Source: Methylocystaceae bacterium
GTDB taxonomy: Bacteria; Pseudomonadota; Alphaproteobacteria; Rhodospirillales; Terasakiellaceae
Length of the DNA: 64,000 bases
NCBI GenBank assembly: GCA_013373205.1
Contig: JABXIG010000003.1
Span: 62,001-126,000 of the forward strand
Reading direction: 5' to 3'
This document shows, in pieces, positions 1 through 8,745 of this stretch. Positions within the stretch are counted from its first letter, which is position 1; each line of letters starts with the position of its first letter. Both the position numbers and the translations under genes were made by a program. Under the pieces are notes generated by a model. It was not told where the DNA came from, did no database searches, and saw only the letters and a list, made by a program, of their open reading frames with translations.

Positions 1-2
1 AT

Positions 3-587
3 TATCGGACTAACTGCACAGGGGAAGACATTGCTGTTTTACTGAAAGAAGCTGGACTTACATTGCCCCCGATTGAAGCAGAACGGGCCAGCGGTGCATT
101 CCAGACCAGTATGAACAAAACGCTGACACGGGTTGCCACTTTGATGAAAAACCCGAAAGAGTCCAATCTGGAAAGTCTCAGCAAGTTGATGGATGAAAAC
201 GTTCTGGTTCGTGATGAAGCTCGCTTACTTTTTTCGACTTCGCCGGATCGATTAATCGATACCTCAGAAGATGTTGTTGCGCCGACACTCAGCCCTGATG
301 AAGCTGCGGATTACTTGATGATGTTGCCGCTTCGCTCTTTTGGATGTTATAGTAAAGGTCAAGGTCAGGTTGGTCAGCACAGGGCAACCTTGATGACCAT
401 GGAAAATGACCCACATTTATGGCTGCTTAATATGGCCTTTAGTTCGGATAAAAAAATATCCGGCCTTTATTTGCAGCGGGCAAGTCAACGTGATTTCTGT
501 CGTGCGATTGGTGGACGTAAAGGGGAAAATCGTTGTACGTTCTCTAATAAAAACTTCCCGGGCTTGGAACATGAACGTTGTGGCTGA
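3..587 (+). CDS. Hypothetical protein, C-terminal part (gene cut by window start)
   Basis: The reading frame is open from the first bases of the window to a TGA at 585-587, so the start lies upstream. I do not recognise the family. The visible 194 residues look soluble and have no membrane segment. The C-terminal part is relatively rich in Cys and aromatic residues (FGCYSKGQGQVGQ, then RDFCRAIGGRKGENRCTF), which could suggest a small folded or metal-binding domain, but no known motif is clear. It ends 68 bases before a response-regulator gene on the same strand and may be co-transcribed with it. Confidence is high that it is coding and low on any function. Confidence 0.6.
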   Translation, partial: YRTNCTGEDIAVLLKEAGLTLPPIEAERASGAFQTSMNKTLTRVATLMKNPKESNLESLSKLMDENVLVRDEARLLFSTSPDRLIDTSEDVVAPTLSPDEAADYLMMLPLRSFGCYSKGQGQVGQHRATLMTMENDPHLWLLNMAFSSDKKISGLYLQRASQRDFCRAIGGRKGENRCTFSNKNFPGLEHERCG

Positions 588-655
588 ACTGATTTGCATT
601 CTCAAAACAAATGATATAGATCAGGTATGAAGAAGTCTTTGAGAGGATATCTCAC

Positions 656-1552
656 ATGAAACGCAACGCCATCCGATTATTGATCGCCGATGACGATGAA
701 AAGACCCGTGACCTGCTGTTCAATCAGTTGAACAGTAAGGATTTTAAGCTGGATATCCACGAAACGGCTGAAAGTGCGTTGCAGGCCTTAAATGATAATG
801 CCAAAGAGTATGATGTCATCCTGCTGGATTTGAAAATGCCCGGCATGTCAGGGCTGGATTGTTTGCGTGCCATTAAATCCAATGAAAAGTTACGCCATCT
901 TCCGGTTATTTTACAAACCTATGACAATGATACGACTGTCATTAGTGAAGCCTTGCATGCCGGGGCTTATTATTTTCTGGAAAAGACGACAGAGAAGAAA
1001 TTGCTTAAAGCCGTGGTACAATCGGCTATGGAATGTAAACTTCGTTTTCAGGAGATTGAACAGGAACGTCAATGTCTCAAATCCGGTTTACGTTTTGTAG
1101 AGCAGGCGCGTTTTCGTATTCGCACCTTGTCTGAAATGAATATGTTGACGGGGCTTTTAGCGACGGCTTATCCGGACCCGGATCGCATGACGATTGGCAT
1201 TCATGAGCTTTTAACCAATGCGATTGAACATGGAAATTTGGGCATTACCTACGACGGTAAAAGCAAGCTGATTATGGAAGATAAATGGAACAGCGAAATT
1301 GATTTCCGTTTGTCCCTTAAGGAAAACAAGAATAAAACAGTTGAGATCGAATTGGTTCAGGCGCCTGATAAAATCACCCTGACCATCACCGATCAGGGCG
1401 ACGGCTTTGATTGTGAAAACTATCTGGAGATTGACCCCTGCCGTTTGTTTGATCCGCATGGCCGCGGTATTGCGGTGGCAAAATCCATGTCCTTTGATGA
1501 CTTGGTTTATGTCGGTAAGGGCAATCAGGTTATTGGGACCGTTTTTTTGTAA
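656..1552 (+). CDS. Response regulator with C-terminal RsbW-like ATPase domain
   Basis: This two-domain cytoplasmic signalling protein has 298 residues. The N-terminal receiver domain (about 6-125) keeps the acidic patch D12-D14, the phospho-acceptor D58 in LLDLKMPGMSG and the conserved Lys in FLEKTTEKK. The C-terminal half is a GHKL ATPase of the anti-sigma/RsbW type, with an N-box (HELLTNAIEHGN), a G1 box (TDQGDGFD) and a G2 box (DPHGRGIAVAKS). It lacks a phospho-accepting His and a dimerisation domain, so it is probably a phosphorylation-controlled Ser kinase or binding protein rather than a histidine kinase. The ATG at 656 follows a GAGAGG ribosome site. No STAS, PP2C or sigma partner is visible nearby. 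The domain call is confident; the target is unknown. Confidence 0.85.
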   Translation: MKRNAIRLLIADDDEKTRDLLFNQLNSKDFKLDIHETAESALQALNDNAKEYDVILLDLKMPGMSGLDCLRAIKSNEKLRHLPVILQTYDNDTTVISEALHAGAYYFLEKTTEKKLLKAVVQSAMECKLRFQEIEQERQCLKSGLRFVEQARFRIRTLSEMNMLTGLLATAYPDPDRMTIGIHELLTNAIEHGNLGITYDGKSKLIMEDKWNSEIDFRLSLKENKNKTVEIELVQAPDKITLTITDQGDGFDCENYLEIDPCRLFDPHGRGIAVAKSMSFDDLVYVGKGNQVIGTVFL

Positions 1553-1647
1553 AACATCTATCTTCGCGGGAATAGCATATCCTTACATCTCGTTAACTCT
1601 TCTCTATTATACTGACAGCGAGATTCTATTTTTGAAGGATATGACAG

Positions 1648-3426
1648 GTGCCACAAGGGCGGAACAGACCCAGTCCATTTATGTTGTTTATGAACAAGTT
1701 GGTAAAAAACGACCAACTTGTCATTACCTTGTTGGCCGTGCTGATCGGGGCAGGGGTTGGCGGTCTGGCGATCCTGTTTTTGGAAAAAATCGACCTGTTT
1801 CAGGAATTACTGCTTGGGATCAGCGGATCTCTTATTGTTGAACATATTCAAAATTTGCCTACTTGGCGGGTTCTTTTGACCCCAACAGCGGGCGGCTTGG
1901 TTGTGGGATTGTTCCTTTATTATCTGATGCCCGGCGGCAAAGCAAAAGGTCCGGCGGATGTGATCGCCGCCTGTGAGATGGGCGGCGGGCGCATGTCGAT
2001 CAAAGAAGGTGTCTTCGCCATGTTCGCCAGTGCATTTTCCCTTGGGGCCGGTGCCTCTGTGGGGCGCGAAGGTCCGGCGGTTCATATGGGGGCATCCTTT
2101 GCGGCCTGGGTCGGGGAAAAGCTGCAATTGTCCCGGTCAAATTCGCGTGTGCTGTTAGGCTGTGGCGTGGCGGCGGCTGTTTCTGCCTCTTTTAACGCGC
2201 CGATTGCCGGGGCGCTTTTCGCACAGGAAGTCATCCTGAGCCATTATGCCCTGAAAGCTTTTGCCCCTGTGGTTATCGCCAGCGTGTCCGGTACGATCGT
2301 TGCCCATCAGGTGGTGGGTAACGTGAAAGCCTTTGAGCTGGATGCCTATCAGTTTGGATCCTACCTTGAGTTTCCGGCGTTTGCCGGGGTTGGTATCCTA
2401 AGCGGCTTGATCGCGATTTCTTTCACCTTGTCTGTTCTGAGCTTGCAAAAGCAAAGCAATAAAATTCCCGGTCCAGTCTGGACCAAGCCTGCCATCGGTG
2501 GGTTTTTAGTGGGGGTGATTGCGCTTTGGTACCCTGAAGTTTTAGGGGTTGGTTATGAGGCTACGGATACGGCCCTTAAAGGTCATTATGGGTTATCGCT
2601 TCTATTTGGCTTGTTTGTCTTTAAATATCTTGCAACCGTGATTTGCCTTGGTTTCGGGTTTTCCGGCGGGGTGTTTAGCCCATCACTTTTTATTGGGGCG
2701 ATGTGGGGCGGTACTTTTGGGATGTTGGTCAGCATGATGGTGCCTGATTTTGCATCAGATCCGGCAGCTTATTCTTTGATTGGTATGGCGTCCATGGCGG
2801 CAGCTGTTTTAGGTGCCCCGATTTCGACAACCCTTATCATTTTTGAACTGACCGGGAATTACACCTTAACAATCGCGGTGATGTGTGGCTGCGTGATGGC
2901 GACCTTGACCTCAGATCAATTGGGGCGTCAGTCTTTTTTCCTAGAACAGCTCAAGCAACGTGGCATTGATATTTTAAGCAATTACAGCACGGTGGTTTTA
3001 CGCGAAATCAAAGTGTTAGATATTTTAAAACGGCAGGGGGTCTATATCAATGTGGATGCAAGCCTGAGCGAGGTCCGTAAAAAACTGTTGCGTGCGCCGG
3101 GGGGGGTGGTTTTTGTAATTGCCCATGACCGCAGTCTTTATGGGGCGATTACGTGGGAAAGTTTGCCGGAAGATATTTTTAATGCAACGCTGGATCCTTT
3201 GATTATCGCGGCTGATCTTGCGGATACCCGCCCGCCCGTTCTTCAAACCAAAGACAATCTGGAAGTGACGAAAACGGTCTTTGAAGAATCAGGCTACCAA
3301 CAAATACCTGTTGTCAGTGCGACGCCGGATCGTTCATATCTTGGCTGCATTGATGAACGCGAAGTTATGGTTGCCTATAACAATGCCTTGTTGCGTAAAC
3401 GACGGCAGGAACAGGGCAGCGCATAA
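1648..3426 (+). CDS. ClC-family anion channel or transporter with C-terminal CBS pair
   Basis: This inner-membrane ClC protein has 592 residues. About ten hydrophobic helices (roughly 25-430) are followed by a soluble CBS-type regulatory region (about 450-585). The external gating glutamate is E141 in GREGP, and the GFSGGVFSPSLFIGA motif near the anion path is present. Two departures are visible. The residue aligned with the internal proton glutamate (E203 of E. coli ClC-ec1) is Val195 in FAQEV, as in ClC channels. The GSGIP selectivity loop is replaced by KAKGP. The chosen start is GTG, with AAGGAT seven bases upstream; ATG 1681 in the same frame is an alternative. It stands alone between a regulator and uvrD. 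Confidence 0.9.
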   Translation: MPQGRNRPSPFMLFMNKLVKNDQLVITLLAVLIGAGVGGLAILFLEKIDLFQELLLGISGSLIVEHIQNLPTWRVLLTPTAGGLVVGLFLYYLMPGGKAKGPADVIAACEMGGGRMSIKEGVFAMFASAFSLGAGASVGREGPAVHMGASFAAWVGEKLQLSRSNSRVLLGCGVAAAVSASFNAPIAGALFAQEVILSHYALKAFAPVVIASVSGTIVAHQVVGNVKAFELDAYQFGSYLEFPAFAGVGILSGLIAISFTLSVLSLQKQSNKIPGPVWTKPAIGGFLVGVIALWYPEVLGVGYEATDTALKGHYGLSLLFGLFVFKYLATVICLGFGFSGGVFSPSLFIGAMWGGTFGMLVSMMVPDFASDPAAYSLIGMASMAAAVLGAPISTTLIIFELTGNYTLTIAVMCGCVMATLTSDQLGRQSFFLEQLKQRGIDILSNYSTVVLREIKVLDILKRQGVYINVDASLSEVRKKLLRAPGGVVFVIAHDRSLYGAITWESLPEDIFNATLDPLIIAADLADTRPPVLQTKDNLEVTKTVFEESGYQQIPVVSATPDRSYLGCIDEREVMVAYNNALLRKRRQEQGSA

Positions 3427-3477
3427 TTTTTTCGTTCTCCCTTTGTTTTCCATCGAAAGCGGTGGTATAAGACGATT

Positions 3478-5769
3478 ATGAACGATCCATTTGACTTTAG
3501 TGATGACACTTACGAACCCGCGCCCACAACGACTGTGCAGGGTCCGCGCCCCTATGTAACCGAACTGAACCCCGAACAACGCATGGCGGTGGAGGTCACG
3601 GACGGACCTGTACTTGTGCTGGCCGGCGCGGGCACGGGCAAGACCCGGGTATTAACCACACGTCTGGCCCATATCATGGATCAGGGGCTAGCCTATGCGG
3701 GTGAGATCATGGCCGTGACCTTTACCAACAAGGCCGCGCTTGAAATGAAAGAACGGGTCGCCGGTATTCTGGGCCGCCCGATTGAAGGATGGTGGTTGGG
3801 CACCTTTCACGCACTGGCTGCGCGTATGGTGCGCGCCCATGCGGAAGTTGTCGGGCTGACATCGAATTTCACGATCATTGATACGGATGACCAAATCCGT
3901 TTGTTAAAACAGATCATGGAAGCCGAATTTATTGATGAAAAGAAAAATCCGGCGCGTAATCTGATGGGGGTGATCCAACGCTGGAAAGATCGTGGCCTGA
4001 CGCCGGATAAAGTTTCACCCAGTGAAGGCGCAGCCTATGCCGATGGATCAGCCAGCAAGATTTACAAGATTTATCAGGAACGTTTGCGGCTAAATAATGC
4101 TTGTGACTTTGGGGATTTGTTACTGCATGTGCTGACGATATTCGCTGAACAGCCGCAGATTTTGGAACAATATCAACGTCGTTTTCGCTATATTCTGGTG
4201 GATGAATATCAAGATACCAACGTCTCGCAATATTTATGGCTGCGACTGCTTGCTAAACAGCATAAGAATATCTGTTGTGTGGGCGATGATGATCAGTCGA
4301 TCTATTCCTGGCGCGGTGCTGAAGTTGCTAATATTCTGAAATTTGAAAAAGATTTTCCCGGCGCTAAAGTCATTCGGCTGGAACGCAACTACCGTTCGAC
4401 AGCACATATTCTGGGTGCCGCCTCGGGGCTGATTTCTTATAATGAGGACCGTTTGGGAAAGACGCTCCAGCCGCAGATCAAGGATGATGCCATCAAAGTG
4501 CGCGTCGAAAGCCTGTGGGATGGGGAACAGGAAGCCCGTTTTGTCGGTGACGAAATAGACGCTTTGCAAAGCAAGGGCGAAAATCTGGATGAGATCGCGA
4601 TCCTCGTGCGTGCTGGCTTTCAGACCCGTGAATTTGAAGAACGCATGATCACCCTTGGCATTCCTTACAAGGTCGTTGGCGGTTTGCGCTTTTATGAACG
4701 CGAAGAAATCCGTGATGCCATTGCTTATTTACGTGTGGTTAATCAGGTCAGCGACAGTCTGGCGATGGAACGGATCTTAAACAAACCTGCGCGGGGGTTT
4801 GGGAATAAGACCAAGGGCTTGCAGACTCTGCTTGAATATGCGCGCACAGCGCAGGTTTCGCTGTATCAGGCGGCCTGTACACTGGTGGAAACCGATGAAT
4901 TGTCGGCCAAGGCCCGCAGTAGTTTGCGTGATTTTTTAATGCAGCTGGATACCTGGCGTTCCGTTAAAGATGGTTTGGAACTGGATGATCTGGTTGGGCA
5001 AATTCTGGACGAGTCGGGCTATATGGACTGGCGTTTGAATGAGGTCAAAAAAGGCAAGGATGTTAAAGCACAAGGCCGTGTGGACAACCTGAAAGAACTG
5101 GTTTCAGGTCTGGAAGAATTTGAAAGTCTGGAAGAGTTTTTGGAACATGTCTCGCTGGTCATGGATGTGAAAGACAATGCCAATGACCCCAAAGTCACCA
5201 TCATGACATTGCATGCGGCCAAGGGGTTGGAATTTGATACGGTCTTTTTACCAGGCTGGGAAGAAGGCACATTCCCGAATCAACGTGCCTTGGATGAGTC
5301 CGGAAACAGCGCGTTGGAAGAAGAACGTCGTCTTGGTTATGTCGGGATTACGCGGGCCCGAAAACGCTCAACCATTTCGTACGCACTGCGACGTCGGATT
5401 TATGGGCAATATAGCGATATGTTGCCTTCACGCTTTGTCGATGAATTGCCTGAACAGCATATTAATAAGGGCGGGGAAACAGGAACATCGGCCAGTGACT
5501 TTGCCTATAACGGTTTTCAAGGCCATGGGGGGCAACATTTTACCTATCAGGGTAAACGCGAAACCCGACCGGAAAAATTGGTCACGATCGAGGCTTATGA
5601 CGTTAAAATCAGGGATGAGGCTGATACAGGCTTTCGCAAAGGTGACCCGGTTCATCACGCAAAATTCGGCAATGGGGTTGTCTTAAATGTGGATGGTAAT
5701 AAGCTGGATATTGCCTTTTCCAAAGGGGGACGCAAGAAGGTCATGGATAGCTTTGTTGAAAAAATTTAA
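3478..5769 (+). CDS. uvrD: UvrD/PcrA-type ATP-dependent 3'-5' DNA helicase
   Basis: This superfamily 1A helicase acts in nucleotide excision and mismatch repair and in clearing replication forks. All core motifs are visible in 763 residues: Q motif LNPEQRMAV, Walker A GAGTGKT (50-56), motif Ia AVTFTNKAA, DEYQDTN (motif II), GDDDQSIYSWRGA (motif III), ERNYRS (motif IV), TLHAAKGLEFD (motif V) and VGITRARK (motif VI). The last 45 residues form the Tudor-like tail typical of UvrD/PcrA (GDPVHHAKFGNGVV). The length is normal for the family. An acidic, Pro- and Thr-rich N-terminal stretch of about 25 residues precedes the Q motif. It begins 51 bases after the ClC gene and is probably expressed separately. 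Confidence 0.95.
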   Translation: MNDPFDFSDDTYEPAPTTTVQGPRPYVTELNPEQRMAVEVTDGPVLVLAGAGTGKTRVLTTRLAHIMDQGLAYAGEIMAVTFTNKAALEMKERVAGILGRPIEGWWLGTFHALAARMVRAHAEVVGLTSNFTIIDTDDQIRLLKQIMEAEFIDEKKNPARNLMGVIQRWKDRGLTPDKVSPSEGAAYADGSASKIYKIYQERLRLNNACDFGDLLLHVLTIFAEQPQILEQYQRRFRYILVDEYQDTNVSQYLWLRLLAKQHKNICCVGDDDQSIYSWRGAEVANILKFEKDFPGAKVIRLERNYRSTAHILGAASGLISYNEDRLGKTLQPQIKDDAIKVRVESLWDGEQEARFVGDEIDALQSKGENLDEIAILVRAGFQTREFEERMITLGIPYKVVGGLRFYEREEIRDAIAYLRVVNQVSDSLAMERILNKPARGFGNKTKGLQTLLEYARTAQVSLYQAACTLVETDELSAKARSSLRDFLMQLDTWRSVKDGLELDDLVGQILDESGYMDWRLNEVKKGKDVKAQGRVDNLKELVSGLEEFESLEEFLEHVSLVMDVKDNANDPKVTIMTLHAAKGLEFDTVFLPGWEEGTFPNQRALDESGNSALEEERRLGYVGITRARKRSTISYALRRRIYGQYSDMLPSRFVDELPEQHINKGGETGTSASDFAYNGFQGHGGQHFTYQGKRETRPEKLVTIEAYDVKIRDEADTGFRKGDPVHHAKFGNGVVLNVDGNKLDIAFSKGGRKKVMDSFVEKI

Positions 5770-5778
5770 CTGTCTGTT

Positions 5779-6375
5779 TTAACGGTGTTGACTGAATTGG
5801 CTGTTTAAACTGTTTTTCTTGGGAAAGGGGGTGAACGGTGCAACATTGCTATCATTATGATCAGGTGGTGTCGTGATATGGATATTTAAAAACGGGAAAA
5901 CGGTATACAGGTACTCCAGAAAAATATTCATGTCCGAAATGTCAGATTCAGGCAGGTAATCAAATTTTGGTGTGACTCTGTTTAACATCACAATATTTTT
6001 TGATGTATAGATGAGATTGATAATCTCGCTTTCTAAATATTTCACATGGGATTTTGTTAAGTTTCGGTCCTTACTGGTGATGATACAGACTTTATCCCAG
6101 GTTTTTAGATCGCTGTTATTCAGATGTTGTTTAAGACGTTTACCAACATTGTCGCTTTCGCCCACATAAAGGGCTATTTTCTCTGGATTGCCCAAAGCCT
6201 TATCAAATAAAAGATACAGGCCTGTGCGGTGAATTTCTTCCCGGTTAAAGAGTTTGTGCAGGTTGGAACGTGGACTGACAATAAGATGTCCTGTCCAGTT
6301 CATGATTTCTACGGTAAAGCCACCACTTTGACATCCCTCTGCAAGAAACATTTTTATTGTTTTGCTCTTTTTCAC
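5779..6375 (-). CDS. GIY-YIG nuclease-domain protein
   Basis: This 198-residue soluble protein carries a GIY-YIG endonuclease-type fold. The GIY element is TGLYLLF (51-57) and the YIG element is LYVGES (69-74). A catalytic-type Arg follows at R80 and a Glu in KYLESEI at about 115. In relatives I know, this arrangement heads a longer protein with a C-terminal DUF4357 domain. Here the protein ends about 80 residues after the Glu in a Pro-, Asn- and Phe-rich tail, so it may be a short variant. The start is GTG, with GGAG six bases upstream. It converges on uvrD with a 9-base gap. The DNA target is unknown; a role in repair or in a lost mobile element is equally possible. Confidence 0.75.
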   Translation of the reverse strand: MKKSKTIKMFLAEGCQSGGFTVEIMNWTGHLIVSPRSNLHKLFNREEIHRTGLYLLFDKALGNPEKIALYVGESDNVGKRLKQHLNNSDLKTWDKVCIITSKDRNLTKSHVKYLESEIINLIYTSKNIVMLNRVTPKFDYLPESDISDMNIFLEYLYTVFPFLNIHITTPPDHNDSNVAPFTPFPKKNSLNSQFSQHR

Positions 6376-6746
6376 ATCCTACTCCGTGTGGGTCTTTGTT
6401 ATTGATGTTCTATAATTAGGATTATTTAATTAACAATTTCTCTCTATGAGGTCATAAGACGCACCAATAAGATGCAAATAATACATTTTATGATTGAAAT
6501 TGTGTTTTGTCAGGAGAGGGGCGCTTATTGCTTCTATTATCTAGTTTCTTATGTGTTTTCTTTTCATATTTTGATTACTTTTAATTGAGGCCCCTGGATT
6601 TTTTGACGAATCTGCACATGGAATATGACAGCTTACTATCGTAAAAATTGTACATCCTGTATGTGATGTTTTAGCTTAGGATGGTTTCTATCTATAAAAA
6701 AGCTGCTATCTTTAAATCAACGTTCATAGAATTTGTTGAGGTATCG
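6376..6746. other. AT-rich intergenic region, divergent promoters
   Basis: About 370 bases separate the GIY-YIG gene (minus) from the LpxR-like gene (plus). The stretch is clearly more AT-rich than the flanking genes and should hold both promoters. I see no convincing RNA gene, strong hairpin or repeat. If the upstream ATG at 6681 were used for the next gene, the region would be 305 bases. Confidence 0.5.
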
Positions 6747-7748
6747 GTGAGGTATTCCTTACAGAGTTTTTGTGTTGGGCTCGTGACATTACTGACTGCA
6801 TCGGTTGCTCAGGCCGGTGACTGGGACGGGTGGACGGTTAATCTTGCGACAGAAAACGATATGTTTGGCTCTGATAGTGACCGCCATTTTACCCATGGCA
6901 CACGCTTATCGGTCGCGCGCCCTGAAGGTGAGGTCGCAGAATGGATGCGTGAGGGGGCATCATATTTTCCGTTATTTTCTGATCAGGGAAAGTTGCGCAC
7001 CAGTTATGCACTGGGTCAAAACCTCTATACCCCGGCTGATATTTCCATTACAGACCCCAACCAGATGGACCGTCCCTATGCCGGTTGGCTTTATGGCAGC
7101 GTTGGTCTGGTCTCGGATTTAGGAAACCGGATTGATACGCTGGAATTGACTTTGGGCATGGTCGGCCCCGCGTCTTTGGGGGAACAAACGCAAAAATGGG
7201 TACATAAAGTTGTCGATAGTCCCGACCCGAAAGGGTGGGATCATCAGTTAAAGAGTGAACCGGGTGTTGTGCTAACCTATGAACGCAAGATTAGACGGTT
7301 TTTGACGTTTGACACCGGTATTCATGATCTGGAAATTGATGCCACCCCACATGTTGGGCTTAGTCTGGGGAATATCTTTACCCATGCAGAAGCTGGTGCC
7401 ATGTTCCGTTTTGGTTGGGATTTGGCGAAAGACCGCGGTGGCCCGCCCCGTATTCGCCCGAGCTTGCCCGGCAGTGACTATTATTCCAAATCGCAAGGGT
7501 TTGGCTGGTATCTGTTTGCTGGAACAGCCGGTCGTCTAGTTGGGCGAAATATCTTTTTGGACGGGAATAGCTTTACCGACAGCTATGATGCTGATAAAAA
7601 ACGCTTCGTCGCAGATGCCCAGATCGGGATTGCGTTTCGCTATGATGATTTCCGCCTTGCTTATACACAGATCATCAGGACCAAAGAGTTTAAAAACCAA
7701 AGACAGCCCGACAGATATGGTGCCATCACGCTTTCCTATCAGTTCTAG
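6747..7748 (+). CDS. LpxR-like lipid A deacylase family outer-membrane protein (DUF2219)
   Basis: This is a predicted outer-membrane beta-barrel of the LpxR family, which removes the 3'-acyloxyacyl chain of lipid A in enterobacteria. The family signatures are ATENDMFGSDSDRHFTHGTR at the mature N-terminus, with the Asn and Asp that serve as catalytic or calcium ligands in LpxR, and DRPYAGWLYG. The C-terminus ends in Phe after alternating hydrophobic residues (ITLSYQF), the usual barrel assembly signal. I chose GTG 6747 because GAGG lies five bases upstream and the product then starts with a clean signal peptide cut after SVAQA. The ATG at 6681 would add 22 atypical residues. Family membership is confident; deacylase activity is not proven. 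Confidence 0.82.
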   Translation: MRYSLQSFCVGLVTLLTASVAQAGDWDGWTVNLATENDMFGSDSDRHFTHGTRLSVARPEGEVAEWMREGASYFPLFSDQGKLRTSYALGQNLYTPADISITDPNQMDRPYAGWLYGSVGLVSDLGNRIDTLELTLGMVGPASLGEQTQKWVHKVVDSPDPKGWDHQLKSEPGVVLTYERKIRRFLTFDTGIHDLEIDATPHVGLSLGNIFTHAEAGAMFRFGWDLAKDRGGPPRIRPSLPGSDYYSKSQGFGWYLFAGTAGRLVGRNIFLDGNSFTDSYDADKKRFVADAQIGIAFRYDDFRLAYTQIIRTKEFKNQRQPDRYGAITLSYQF

Positions 7749-7769
7749 GGCCTAAAGGAGTGAAGGATC

Positions 7770-8645
7770 ATGTCCAATACATTGTGGCGCGTTGATGTTG
7801 CTGTGACGCCGGAACTGGCCGATGCATATGAATTTGCGTTGGAAGATTTCTGCGCAGCTGTGACGCAATATCTGGATGATGATGAACTGGCCCAACGCAT
7901 TGAAGCTTACGCCGAAATCCAACCCGATGAAGCCGAACTGAAAGCAGCGATTAAAGCGGTGGCGGATCGTAACGGTGTGGAAGCTCCTGAAGTCACGATT
8001 ACCGAAGTTGAAAATAAAGACTGGCTGGCAGAATATGCCCGTAAATACCCCCCGCTTGAAATCGGGCGTTACTTTATTTACGGGTCACACTATGACGGAA
8101 AATTGCCTGCGGGCAAAGTTTCGTTGAAAGTGGAAGCCGCAACAGCTTTTGGCACGGGGGAACATGCCTCGACAAATGGGTGTTTGCAGGCACTGGATAA
8201 GCTTTCCAAACGTTATCGTTTCAATCAACCTTTGGATATGGGCTGTGGGTCTGCCATTCTCGCTATGGCGATTGCCAAGACTTGGGGCGCTTCTGTCGTG
8301 GCAAGTGATATTGATGCGCAATCGGTTGACGTGGCAAAGTTCAATGCCGAGGTTAATGGGGTCGGGGGGTATATCCTGCCTGTCTGCGGTGATGGTTATC
8401 GCACACCATCGGTATCACGTAATGGTCCATATGATTTGATTATGGCGAATATTCTGGCTCGACCTTTATCGGCGATGGCCAAGGATTTGGCGAAAAACCT
8501 GCAACCGGGTGGTTTTGCTGTTCTGGCAGGTTTTCTGGAACGCGATGCGAATTGGGTTTTTGCCGCCCATCGCTGCCATGGTCTTGTTCTGGTCGAACGG
8601 ATCAAGGTGAATGGCTGGCAGACATTGGTGTTACGTAAGAAGTAA
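7770..8645 (+). CDS. prmA: Ribosomal protein L11 methyltransferase
   Basis: PrmA trimethylates ribosomal protein L11 using S-adenosylmethionine. The 291-residue product has the L11-binding N-terminal region (about 1-100) and a class I Rossmann methyltransferase domain, with the SAM loop LDMGCGSAILAMAIAK, the acidic strand VVASDIDAQSV and the family motif GTGEHAST just before it. The substrate-site sequence DLIMANILARPL is the NxxY/NILA-type motif of PrmA. A strong AAGGAG-type site precedes ATG 7770. It begins 21 bases after the LpxR-like gene and could be read through from it. Confidence 0.95.
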   Translation: MSNTLWRVDVAVTPELADAYEFALEDFCAAVTQYLDDDELAQRIEAYAEIQPDEAELKAAIKAVADRNGVEAPEVTITEVENKDWLAEYARKYPPLEIGRYFIYGSHYDGKLPAGKVSLKVEAATAFGTGEHASTNGCLQALDKLSKRYRFNQPLDMGCGSAILAMAIAKTWGASVVASDIDAQSVDVAKFNAEVNGVGGYILPVCGDGYRTPSVSRNGPYDLIMANILARPLSAMAKDLAKNLQPGGFAVLAGFLERDANWVFAAHRCHGLVLVERIKVNGWQTLVLRKK

Positions 8646-8655
8646 ACAGAAATAG

Positions 8656-8726
8656 GTCCCTTTTTTGCTTGCGCTGGCCTTTGGCTCAAAGGGACACATC
8701 TAGTGTATTCCTGCTTGCGCTGGAAT
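8656..8726. repeat. Extragenic palindrome, degenerate copy
   Basis: GTCCCTTT (8656-8663) pairs with AAAGGGAC (8688-8695) around a 24-base loop. The 12-mer TGCTTGCGCTGG occurs at 8666-8677 and again at 8712-8723, the second inside the imperfect palindrome TTCCTGCTTGCGCTGGAA. The latter closely resembles the second hairpin of the repeat at 13669-13687. It lies between the convergent prmA and chemoreceptor genes, so it may also end transcription. Confidence 0.6.
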
Positions 8727-8745
8727 GTTTTGGAATGTTTTTCCT

